NCBI GenBank assembly: GCA_036655775.1 | Contig: JAVVPL010000095.1 | Span: forward strand, 1 to 6,135 | Length of the DNA: 6,135 nucleotides | Direction of reading: 5' to 3' | From: JAVVPL01 sp036655775 | Lineage (GTDB): Bacteria > Bacteroidota > Bacteroidia > Bacteroidales > P3 | In this document: positions 1 through 6,135 of the stretch, in pieces | Position numbering within the stretch: the stretch's first letter is position 1 | Layout of the letters: every line of letters begins with the position of its first letter | The notes under the pieces: model-generated | The model's database searches: none | The model's input: the letters and a program-made list of their open reading frames with translations, nothing else | Told to the model about the DNA's origin: nothing | Program-made: the position numbers and the translations under genes

Positions 1-1268
1 ATTCGATGGGTATTCAAGTTATCATGGATATCGTACATGCACACTTTGTACCCAATATCAACGAAGGTTTGAATGCCTTGGATGGAAGCGAGGATTTATA
101 TAATTATGCGGGAGAAAGAGGCACACATCCTTATTGGAAATCGAAAATTTTTAATTACGGGAAAAAAGAAGTTCGTTATTTTTTGTTATCCAATTTACGT
201 TATTGGATGGAAGAATTTCATTTTGATGGATTCCGTTTTGATGGAGTAAGCTCTATGATTTATGAGCACCATGGCTATATTGATGATTTTGGCACCTATG
301 ATAATTATTTTGGCGATCAGGTTAATACCGATGCGTTGATTTATCTAAGTATTGCCAATGATTTAATTCATGAAATGGATGCCTGCAACATTAGTATTGC
401 AGAAGAAGTAAGTGGGATGCCAGGCTTGACAATTGCCACAGAAGATGGGGGCATTGGTTTTGATTATCGCATGGCTATGGGTATTCCCGATTATTGGATC
501 AAAATTATCAAAGAATTACCCGATGAACATTGGGATATGCAAAATATGTGGGATACGCTCAATGCACGTTTAGTATCGGTCAAAACACTTGCATATTGTG
601 AAAGTCATGATCAAGCTATGGTTGGCGATCAAACGCTTGCCTTCCGCCTCATGGGTTCCGCAATGTATACTTCCATGCGTAAACAGCAAGAGAATATTAT
701 AGTAGATCGAGGGATCGCTTTACATAAAATGATTCGACTCTTTACGCTCAGCCTAGGGGGACAGGCCTATTTGAATTTTATGGGGAATGAATTTGGACAT
801 CCCGAATGGATCGATTTTCCACGTCCAGGAAATAATTGGTCGTATCAATATGCTCGTCGACAATGGAGTTTATTGAAAGATTCCACCTTGCGTTTTGAAT
901 ATCTTTGGAATTTTGATCAAGCGATGCTGCAATTAGCCAAAGATATGCAAATAAGCCAACAAATCTATGCGAAATGTTTGCAAATTCATCAGGCAAATAA
1001 AACCATTGCTTTTTCACAAGGAAATGGAAAATGGATCTTTGTATTTAACTGGCATACGGAGGTTTCTATTTTTAATTATCAAATTCCTTTGCCAGAAGCA
1101 GGCAAATACCAATTAATATTAAATTCCGACGATCCTAATTTTGGTGGATTTGGACGTATAGACCCCTCACTGCCCTATTTTACACAAGCCAATGAATATG
1201 GCACTCCTGTTTTGTCCTTTTATAATATCAATCGTGCAGTCTTAGTATTTAAAAAAGTCGATTTTTGA
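1..1268 (+). CDS. glgB: 1,4-alpha-glucan branching enzyme, GH13, 5'-truncated by window edge
   Basis: Cytoplasmic glycogen branching enzyme. It cuts alpha-1,4 glucan chains and re-attaches the fragment by an alpha-1,6 bond. The frame is open from base 3 (bases 1-2 end a cut codon), so the ATG at 6 is an internal Met and the real start lies upstream. Numbering from that Met, the four GH13 regions are present in order: region I MDIVHAH (7-13), region II FRFDG with the nucleophile Asp79, region III IAEEVSG with the acid/base Glu133, and region IV ESHDQ with Asp202. The family signature FMGNEFGHPEWIDFPR is at 258-273. The all-beta C-terminal domain ends near FGGFGRID and a final VFKK. From memory, the sequence follows human GBE1 more closely than E. 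coli GlgB, as is common in Bacteroidota. About 240-260 N-terminal residues (CBM48 and the start of the barrel) are missing. No damage is seen. The next gene starts 31 bp downstream with its own promoter. Confidence 0.96.
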   Translation, partial: SMGIQVIMDIVHAHFVPNINEGLNALDGSEDLYNYAGERGTHPYWKSKIFNYGKKEVRYFLLSNLRYWMEEFHFDGFRFDGVSSMIYEHHGYIDDFGTYDNYFGDQVNTDALIYLSIANDLIHEMDACNISIAEEVSGMPGLTIATEDGGIGFDYRMAMGIPDYWIKIIKELPDEHWDMQNMWDTLNARLVSVKTLAYCESHDQAMVGDQTLAFRLMGSAMYTSMRKQQENIIVDRGIALHKMIRLFTLSLGGQAYLNFMGNEFGHPEWIDFPRPGNNWSYQYARRQWSLLKDSTLRFEYLWNFDQAMLQLAKDMQISQQIYAKCLQIHQANKTIAFSQGNGKWIFVFNWHTEVSIFNYQIPLPEAGKYQLILNSDDPNFGGFGRIDPSLPYFTQANEYGTPVLSFYNINRAVLVFKKVDF

Positions 1269-1294
1269 ATTCTCGAAAAAATTTTGTAAATTTG
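1264..1294 (+). promoter_or_regulatory. Bacteroidota-type promoter for the TPR-HTH gene
   Basis: The -33 box TTTG is at 1264-1267 and the -7 box TAAATTTG at 1287-1294, separated by exactly 19 bases. This fits the known Bacteroidota consensus TTTG-N19-TAnnTTTG with no mismatch. The -33 box overlaps the glgB stop codon (TGA, 1266-1268). Taking initiation about 4-7 bases after the last G, transcription would start near 1298-1301, next to the ATG at 1300. The start site is inferred from the consensus, not measured. Confidence 0.8.
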
Positions 1295-1299
1295 CATGT

Positions 1300-3078
1300 A
1301 TGATGCGCAAATTTATTACCACCACTTGTTTTGTTTTGTTTTTAGCAACTTCGGCAAAAGCTACAAGTTCCATAGATAGTACAAATTATTATACCTCTAT
1401 ACTTGAAGCGGATACAGCTGCCATAAGTCAACGATTTTTAATTTTAAATCGAGCTCTTGCTTATGCAAAAAGCAAAGATGATGCCTATAACATAACGAAT
1501 TACGAAATACAAAAGGCGATCACCTACATTAGTCTAAACGAATTTGGAAAATCTACCAGTATTTTAGAACACTATTTGCCTATTTTAAAACAACATTTGA
1601 AGGATCCATCCAATGAAAAATGGATTGATTTATATTCGCTAACTCTAATCAATTTGATGCAATGTGATATTAGTCAAAGCGATTTATCTAAAGCTATAAA
1701 TAGAGTCAATGCGATGTTAGAAGTATGCGATGCCAATAAACCATCCAAGGCACTTCTCCGTATACACAATGGATATGGGGTGATTTATGCCATCCAAAAT
1801 AAATACGAAAAATCGGAAGACCATTTCAACCAAGCATTAGAAATAGGCAAAACATTAAAAGATTATACAAATCAAGCGAATGTTCTTTTAAATTTTTCAA
1901 ATATTTATTTATCTCAACAAAAATTTGACGAAGCACTTTCCAGTAGTTTAGAAGTACAAAAAATTGTCACTACACATAAAATTGGAGGCAATAAACTAGG
2001 ATTGGCCTTATCGCGTATGGCAAATATTTATTTAACATTGGGGCAATACAGTATGGCTGATAAATATTATATTATGGCTTTGGAAGAAGTAAATAAGTAT
2101 CATAATATCAATTTGGAATTTAGTATTAGTATCAATTATGCACAAAGCCTTTTCTTTGCAGGGAAACAAGAAGCTCGAGAAAAAGCAAAACAAATTTTAT
2201 TGGACCTTTTGCCCAAGGTTACAAAGGCAAATATGAAACAAAGTGAAGCCAATGTGGCTTATGTTCTCAAAGAAATCTACACTGCAGAAAAAAATTACGA
2301 ACGCGCTTTATATTATTCCAATTTGTATATTATACAAAATGAAGCGGTTTATCAAAATGAAGCAAAAGAAAAAAAAGAAGCTTTTGACTATTTCAAAACC
2401 ATACAAGAAAAAAAGATTGCAGAACAAAATTTACAATTAGCCCAAACAACTTTAGACAAACGTAATATTTGGCTTGCTTTTTTAGCCTTAGTGGGAAGTT
2501 TAGCCTTAGTAGCTCTCATTATAATGACCCGACGTATTTTGCATCAATGCAAAGTCAATGAATTAATTAAATCGAAAATGCTGCATAATGATAAAATCAA
2601 TTTAGATCAAACACAACATTTGAAACAAAAATTTGAAGAAGAGATTAGCACAAAAAACAAAGAGCTAACTACCAACACATTAATGTTTGCTAAATTTACT
2701 GAATTAATCTCTTCCATTGATAAAAAAACGAAAGAACTAAAAATAGTTTCCCCTCCCAATAACAAAAGCAAACCAATTTTTGCTGATATCGAAGATTTAC
2801 TGAAACAGTTTTCGCCAGATCAAGGATGGAATGAATTTGAAACATATTTTAAACAAGTTGATACTGAGTTTTTTAAAAATCTAAAAGAGAATTACCCCAA
2901 TTTAACGCCCAACGAAAATCGGCTATGTGCACTGATTCATTTAAATATGAGTACCAAAGAAATTGCGGCCCTTACACATCGCAGTTTTCAATCTATAAAC
3001 ATTGCTAAATTTCGTCTTAAAAAGAAAATAGGCTTAGATTCTGATCAAAGTTTATACGAGGCACTGTCTCTTTTGTAA
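1300..3078 (+). CDS. membrane-anchored TPR protein with C-terminal LuxR-like HTH (probable one-component regulator)
   Basis: Probable transmembrane transcription regulator; the signal sensed is unknown. Residues 1-21 form a signal peptide (basic MMRK, then a hydrophobic stretch to SAKA). TPR-like helical repeats run from about 40 to 350; the clearest begin near 154 (HNGYGVIYAIQNKYEKSEDH), 193 (ANVLLNFSNIYLSQQKFDEA) and 235 (ALSRMANIYLTLGQYSMADK). A charged helix at about 350-388 leads to a transmembrane segment, 391-409, followed by RR. A coiled coil covers about 415-480, and an HTH lies at about 535-592 (LTPNENRLCALIHLNMSTKE, then IAALTHRSFQSINIAKFRL). This arrangement is frequent in Bacteroidota: TPRs in the periplasm, HTH in the cytoplasm. 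The start is one of the tandem ATGs at 1300 and 1303; both lie directly before the signal peptide, and no Shine-Dalgarno is visible. The two downstream exported proteins are plausible targets, but that is inference. No defect is seen. Confidence 0.88.
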   Translation: MMRKFITTTCFVLFLATSAKATSSIDSTNYYTSILEADTAAISQRFLILNRALAYAKSKDDAYNITNYEIQKAITYISLNEFGKSTSILEHYLPILKQHLKDPSNEKWIDLYSLTLINLMQCDISQSDLSKAINRVNAMLEVCDANKPSKALLRIHNGYGVIYAIQNKYEKSEDHFNQALEIGKTLKDYTNQANVLLNFSNIYLSQQKFDEALSSSLEVQKIVTTHKIGGNKLGLALSRMANIYLTLGQYSMADKYYIMALEEVNKYHNINLEFSISINYAQSLFFAGKQEAREKAKQILLDLLPKVTKANMKQSEANVAYVLKEIYTAEKNYERALYYSNLYIIQNEAVYQNEAKEKKEAFDYFKTIQEKKIAEQNLQLAQTTLDKRNIWLAFLALVGSLALVALIIMTRRILHQCKVNELIKSKMLHNDKINLDQTQHLKQKFEEEISTKNKELTTNTLMFAKFTELISSIDKKTKELKIVSPPNNKSKPIFADIEDLLKQFSPDQGWNEFETYFKQVDTEFFKNLKENYPNLTPNENRLCALIHLNMSTKEIAALTHRSFQSINIAKFRLKKKIGLDSDQSLYEALSLL

Positions 3079-3110
3079 GCGAATATACACCTGAATACAA
3101 GTAAATTAAA

Positions 3111-3164
3111 TACAATTGTAATGTTTTTGTAATCCCATATATACCCTATTGTAAAGTCATTGTA
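3111..3164 (+). repeat. phased TTGTA boxes, candidate operator
   Basis: TTGTA occurs at 3116, 3127, 3149 and 3160, i.e. at offsets 0, 11, 33 and 44. The pair of boxes 11 bp apart is therefore repeated 33 bp further on; the two copies (3115-3133 and 3148-3166) agree at 14 of 19 positions. The first box is half of a perfect 10-bp palindrome, TACAATTGTA (3111-3120). More TTGTA copies at 3198 and 3225 belong to the promoter boxes. TTTTGTAATC occurs exactly at 3125-3134 and 3196-3205. The array lies just upstream of the promoter of the Fn3 gene, all on one helical face, as expected of a regulator-binding region. Binding is not demonstrated. Confidence 0.45.
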
Positions 3165-3196
3165 TAGCGCTGTTAAGACAATGTTATCAATTTTCT

Positions 3197-3227
3197 TTTG
3201 TAATCATAAATATGAAAATTATTTTTG
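3197..3227 (+). promoter_or_regulatory. Bacteroidota-type promoter for the Fn3/T9SS gene
   Basis: The -33 box TTTG (3197-3200) and the -7 box TATTTTTG (3220-3227) are 19 bases apart and match TTTG-N19-TAnnTTTG fully. Transcription should begin near 3231-3234, giving a leader of about 41-44 nt before the ATG at 3275. Confidence 0.78.
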
Positions 3228-3245
3228 TATATTCAATATTTTAAA

Positions 3246-3278
3246 ATGAAATCTATAAATTCTAAAATGAAAAAATGA
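3246..3278 (+). CDS. short upstream ORF (10 codons) overlapping the next start, ATGA
   Basis: ATG at 3246 opens a frame reading MKSINSKMKK and stopping at TGA 3276-3278. That stop overlaps the ATG of the Fn3 gene (3275-3277) as ATGA. An internal in-frame ATG at 3267 ends at the same stop. All three ATGs sit in the same AAAATGAAA context (3243-3251, 3264-3272, 3272-3280). The ORF lies inside the predicted leader mRNA. It could couple translation by termination and re-initiation, or it could be an accident of A-rich sequence. One extra A in the A6 run (3270-3275) would join it to the signal peptide. No known leader-peptide family is recognised. Confidence 0.25.
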   Translation: MKSINSKMKK

Positions 3279-4465
3279 AAAATTATTTTTTACTTATTCT
3301 TTCTCTAGTCTGCATACATATAGGAGGACAAGGGCAAACACAGCATTTTACTGATTCCAAAAATCAAAGCCCTTTGACAAATCAGATTGCATCCAATGCG
3401 TGTGATACTGTTGAAAATTCCAAAATACGCATTGCTGGACAAACTAGCATGCAACTTACATGGAAAGGAGAGGGCGTTCATTATATTTTGGCGTATCGTC
3501 TTTTAGGAAGCCAAGTTTGGGATTCCGTACAAACCGACTCTGTAATTGTGTCTATTCCCAATTTAACACATTCTAGTAAATATGAATATAAAATTCAAAC
3601 TTGGTGCGACAAAGAAGGGCTGTCGGTGAGTGCATGGACTTCGCCTAAAATATTTACCACCCTTTTAGGATGTTTAGTTCCTAAAAATGTACATATTGCT
3701 TCTTATAATTGGACATCTGCAAAAGTAGTTTTTGTGTCAGATGCTCCCAATACGATTTTGGCACACAGAATTGAACAAGAAGAAAAATGGAATTACTTTT
3801 TAGCTCGGAAGGCAGACACTTTAGAACTTCTTGGACTTCCTTCAAAGACTGTACAATTATTTAAAGTGGCCGCAATTTGCGAAAGTTCTGACACTAGCGA
3901 ATGGTCTGCGATCATCAAAATAACAACGCCAGAGATGCCTCAATGCTATTCACCTAAAAATTTAAAAAGTGAAAGCATTAGCCCAAACACTGTGACTCTT
4001 TCATGGACTTCGGTGCCTGCACATATCAATTACCATATTGCGTATAAAGAAGTGGGTAAAACCCAGGGCGATACCATTGAAGATTTTGTTGGAACCCAAT
4101 ACAAACTCACTGGTTTAAAAGCAAATACGCCTTATTCTTGGGCGGTACGTGGCAATTGTGATATGATTGTAAGTCAATGGTCCTCTCCAGCTTCATTCAA
4201 AACTAACAAAGTGTCCATAGAAACCGAAGATTTAAAAGCTAATTTTCACGTTTTTGCCGACAAGGGTCATATTGCAATCCAAAATCCAAATCAACAGAAA
4301 ATTGATAAAATAGAATTATATACAATTTCAGGTCAACTCATAAATACATATACAATTACCTCTACGGATCATTTGCTTATTCCCACACAAATAAGCGATC
4401 CTATTATACTGCTTCGCTTATTTACTGCAGGACAAAAAATCACCTATAAATTATGTATTCAATAA
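3275..4465 (+). CDS. secreted protein with three Fn3 domains and a T9SS-type C-terminal sorting domain
   Basis: Probable exported or cell-surface protein with no catalytic motif; a binding or adhesion role is inferred only from the Fn3 domains. Residues 1-20 look like a Sec signal peptide (MKNYFLLILSLVCIHIGGQG). Three tandem Fn3-like domains follow at about 43-130, 133-219 and 224-310. Each begins with a Cys (43, 133, 224) and has a second Cys late in the domain (111, 202, 295), followed by S/E-W-[ST] and a closing strand ending in T. Residues about 323-396 resemble the Por/T9SS type A sorting domain: IELYTISGQLI (346-356), then a terminal strand with GQKITYKL (386-393). The usual PNP motif is absent and the strand IILLRLF replaces the common GxYxxR, so the match is not perfect. 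ATG 3275 is chosen because the signal peptide follows at once. It has its own consensus promoter, and the following gene lies 110 bp downstream. Confidence 0.83.
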   Translation: MKNYFLLILSLVCIHIGGQGQTQHFTDSKNQSPLTNQIASNACDTVENSKIRIAGQTSMQLTWKGEGVHYILAYRLLGSQVWDSVQTDSVIVSIPNLTHSSKYEYKIQTWCDKEGLSVSAWTSPKIFTTLLGCLVPKNVHIASYNWTSAKVVFVSDAPNTILAHRIEQEEKWNYFLARKADTLELLGLPSKTVQLFKVAAICESSDTSEWSAIIKITTPEMPQCYSPKNLKSESISPNTVTLSWTSVPAHINYHIAYKEVGKTQGDTIEDFVGTQYKLTGLKANTPYSWAVRGNCDMIVSQWSSPASFKTNKVSIETEDLKANFHVFADKGHIAIQNPNQQKIDKIELYTISGQLINTYTITSTDHLLIPTQISDPIILLRLFTAGQKITYKLCIQ

Positions 4466-4483
4466 ACAAGAATCTTAGTCTGC

Positions 4484-4514
4484 TTTCGCATTCCTGAAAA
4501 TAAATTTTATTTTG
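4484..4514 (+). promoter_or_regulatory. degenerate Bacteroidota-type promoter, candidate
   Basis: TTTC (4484-4487), 19 bases, then TTATTTTG (4507-4514): the correct spacing but one mismatch in each box compared with TTTG-N19-TAnnTTTG. The -7 half overlaps an AT-only palindrome, AAAATAAA-T-TTTATTTT (4497-4513). If used, it would give a leader of about 55 nt for the gene at 4576. The alternative is read-through from the promoter at 3197. No strong G+C hairpin with a T-run separates the two genes. Confidence 0.35.
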
Positions 4515-4548
4515 CCAAAAACAAACACTATATACTAAAACATAGACA

Positions 4549-4602
4549 ATTTATTTACAAATAAACCTATCTGAAATGAAAAAAACTATTTATTTACAAA
4601 TA
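4549..4602 (+). repeat. 15-bp direct repeat flanking a start codon
   Basis: ATTTATTTACAAATA is present exactly at 4549-4563 and at 4588-4602, 39 bp apart, one copy before and one inside the start of the gene at 4576. The upstream copy is also part of an inverted repeat, TTTATTT-AC-AAATAAA (4550-4565). It may be an operator pair or an AT-rich coincidence. Confidence 0.5.
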
Positions 4603-6135
4603 CTTTTAACTCTTTTGCCCCTTTTTGTAAGCAAGGCTCAAGTTATCAAAGAAAATTCCAAAGCTATATGTATAGAATATCCAGACAATAAAACTCGAGC
4701 TACTGTACTCTCACGCAATGGGCAATATGTAGCACTTCCAACATCGGCAGGCACCGATATTTTAGATTTAAAAACAAATAAAACAAGCACCCACCTTCGG
4801 ACAGAGGTATCAAAAATTACAGGAATTGCAGATAATGGGGTAATGTGTGGACATATTAATTTAAATCCAGAGGGAGAAAGTTTCGGTTCCCCTCGTGTAT
4901 ACAGAGATGGGAAATGGCAAACCTTAGGGCTTTCATATAATGCAATTCGCCCCGATTGGCCTGAATTTAATTATTGGAGATATTTGTATCCAGTCGCCAT
5001 TAGCGCTGATGGTAAAAAAATTGTAGGAGGACTTACTTATGGAGGCACTTGGGGAAAAGGAGTGGGTGGAGTAGAATGTGTCATTGATATTCACATGGGA
5101 GGAGCTATTTGGGATGAAAATGGAAAATTAGACAGTATGATAGGTTGTGATTTTCGGTCTATTTCAGGTGATGGAAAAGTATTTGGAACCAATAATGGCC
5201 ATATAGTCAGAAATGATAGTTTAATCCAAATAGGCACTACTACCGATGATATGACTATGTTTTTAAATCAAAATGGAGATAAGGCACTCCTACGAGATCC
5301 TTACGCAGTACTTGGATACTCAGCTCGACTTTGGGAAAATGGACAAAAAGATTTGTTGCAAATTCCATTGATCAAAGGATATATCAATCATAGAGGAACT
5401 GCAATGAGTGAAAATGGATTGGTATTAGGTTATGTACAAAAAGAAGAAAATTTTTTAAAACGCACAAGTATCTGGAGTAAAGAAATGGGCAATGTGTTTT
5501 TATCGGATTATCTTCGAGAATTATACGATTTAGATTCTTTATCTTTTTTATATGAAGGGTATAATATTTCAGCGGATGGAAAAGTAATTGTAGCCAGTTT
5601 TTTAGATGAATTAGATAACCCACATCCTTGTATAATCAAAATCATTGGTGAACCCTCATTATCTCGACCCATGGAATTTATGGCCAAAGGATTTTTCAAT
5701 CAACCTAAAGCTCGTTTACTTTGGGAACACCCTATCTACTGTGGTAAATACCCTATAAATTATCGGGTCTACCGCAATGGTGCAAAAATTGCAGAACTTC
5801 CTATCAGCACGCTTTCTTACATCGACTCCCTTTCTCCTAATGGAGAACAAAGCTATACGGTAACTGCAGTTTACGATAATGGAGAATCTGCTCCTAGTGA
5901 AGTAAAAAAAGTAAATATTCTCGGAGCCAATGAGTGTCAACCTATTCGCTTTTTTTCGCACACCTTAGATTATAATCGAAACGTAAATTTATATTGGCAT
6001 CTACCTTCCGCAAATATTGCACCTAATATCGCTAAATTGGAAAATGCACCTTCAAAATCTTCCTCTAATTTTATAGCTATGGATACTAATAATCCATGGG
6101 AAAAAGTAATTAAAACGGGTGATTACAAGTTTGCA
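4576..6135 (+). CDS. exported protein with HAF-like propeller repeats and Fn3 domain(s), 3'-truncated by window edge
   Basis: The frame is open from ATG 4576 to the last base (520 codons, no stop), so the C terminus lies outside the window. Residues 1-21 are a signal peptide (MKKTIYLQILLTLLPLFVSKAQ, cut after KA). Residues about 40-357 carry roughly seven diverged motifs of the form S-x-[DN]-G-x-x-[VI]-x-G, often followed by xxW-x-x-G: near 46, 84, 141 (AISADGKKIVGG, then GAIWDENGK), 195, 228, 276 and 330 (NISADGKVIVA). This resembles HAF-type repeats and suggests a beta-propeller. An Fn3-like domain follows at about 376-447 (YRVYRNGAKIAEL, then SYTVTAVYDNGESAPSEV), and another beta domain starts near 467. 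No enzyme motif is seen. A T9SS sorting domain would be expected beyond the edge by analogy with the preceding gene, but cannot be seen. No Shine-Dalgarno is present; the start is fixed by the signal peptide. Transcription is either from the weak promoter at 4484 or shared with the upstream gene. Confidence 0.85.
   Translation, partial: MKKTIYLQILLTLLPLFVSKAQVIKENSKAICIEYPDNKTRATVLSRNGQYVALPTSAGTDILDLKTNKTSTHLRTEVSKITGIADNGVMCGHINLNPEGESFGSPRVYRDGKWQTLGLSYNAIRPDWPEFNYWRYLYPVAISADGKKIVGGLTYGGTWGKGVGGVECVIDIHMGGAIWDENGKLDSMIGCDFRSISGDGKVFGTNNGHIVRNDSLIQIGTTTDDMTMFLNQNGDKALLRDPYAVLGYSARLWENGQKDLLQIPLIKGYINHRGTAMSENGLVLGYVQKEENFLKRTSIWSKEMGNVFLSDYLRELYDLDSLSFLYEGYNISADGKVIVASFLDELDNPHPCIIKIIGEPSLSRPMEFMAKGFFNQPKARLLWEHPIYCGKYPINYRVYRNGAKIAELPISTLSYIDSLSPNGEQSYTVTAVYDNGESAPSEVKKVNILGANECQPIRFFSHTLDYNRNVNLYWHLPSANIAPNIAKLENAPSKSSSNFIAMDTNNPWEKVIKTGDYKFA

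Noticed and set aside
6..8. ATG at 6 as the start of the branching enzyme
   Set aside because: It falls within the GH13 barrel just before region I, and the frame is open to the window edge; the family needs some 240-260 more N-terminal residues.
778..1017. Reverse-strand reading frame of 79 codons inside glgB
   Set aside because: It lies wholly over a well-conserved region of glgB, has no recognisable motif and no promoter; it is a shadow frame.
2243..2440. Forward 65-codon frame inside the TPR-HTH gene
   Set aside because: Lysine-rich product from A-rich DNA in another frame of a clear gene; no support as a protein.
3158..3183. CATTGT/ACAATG inverted repeat as a transcription terminator
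   Set aside because: Only six pairs, AT-rich, a 14-nt loop and no T-run; too weak for an intrinsic terminator. The arm is one of the TTGTA boxes.
3111..3232. CRISPR-like or satellite repeat
   Set aside because: The repeated units are only five bases long with unequal spacing and no spacer pattern; an operator is a better reading.
3322..3327. AGGAGG as a Shine-Dalgarno sequence
   Set aside because: It lies inside the signal-peptide codons of the Fn3 gene with no ATG at a usable distance downstream.
4497..4513. AT palindrome AAAATAAA-T-TTTATTTT as a terminator
   Set aside because: All A-U pairs with almost no loop; such a hairpin would be unstable in RNA. It was kept only as part of the promoter description.
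5384..5961. Three reverse-strand frames (5384-5623, 5508-5699, 5716-5961)
   Set aside because: All lie opposite the long open frame starting at 4576, which has a signal peptide and repeats; the reverse products show no motifs.

Overview
The window is AT-rich DNA, all genes on the + strand, most likely from a member of the Bacteroidota. Four things point there: a eukaryotic-type glycogen branching enzyme of the kind found in this phylum, a TPR–transmembrane–HTH regulator of a typical Bacteroidota architecture, a secreted fibronectin-type-III protein ending in a probable type IX secretion (Por) sorting domain, and two promoters that match the Bacteroidota consensus TTTG-N19-TAnnTTTG at every consensus position. 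Start codons lack Shine-Dalgarno sequences, as is usual in the phylum. The order cannot be fixed from this sequence; Bacteroidales or Chitinophagales-like groups are plausible.

Layout. 1-1268: the C-terminal two thirds of glgB (1,4-alpha-glucan branching enzyme), with the 5' end outside the window. 1300-3078: a 592-residue protein with signal peptide, TPR repeats, one transmembrane helix, a coiled coil and a LuxR-like HTH. It has its own promoter, whose -33 box lies over the glgB stop codon and whose predicted start point almost coincides with the ATG, so its mRNA is probably leaderless. 3079-3274: a 196-bp intergenic region with several TTGTA boxes, four of them at 0/11/33/44-bp offsets, then a consensus promoter and a 10-codon upstream ORF whose stop overlaps the next start (ATGA). 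3275-4465: a 396-residue secreted protein with three cysteine-paired Fn3 domains and a C-terminal sorting domain. 4466-4575: a 110-bp gap with an AT palindrome, a degenerate promoter and one copy of a 15-bp direct repeat. 4576-6135: a large exported protein, running off the right edge, with about seven HAF-like beta-propeller motifs followed by Fn3-like domains; it is open to the last base.

How the parts may work together (inference): glgB is housekeeping glycogen metabolism and probably unrelated to the rest. The membrane-anchored TPR-HTH protein looks like a one-component sensor/regulator placed directly upstream of two exported, probably T9SS-dependent surface proteins. The phased boxes between it and the first of them are a reasonable candidate operator. 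No RNA genes, insertion sequences, CRISPR arrays, strong intrinsic terminators or reverse-strand genes were recognised.
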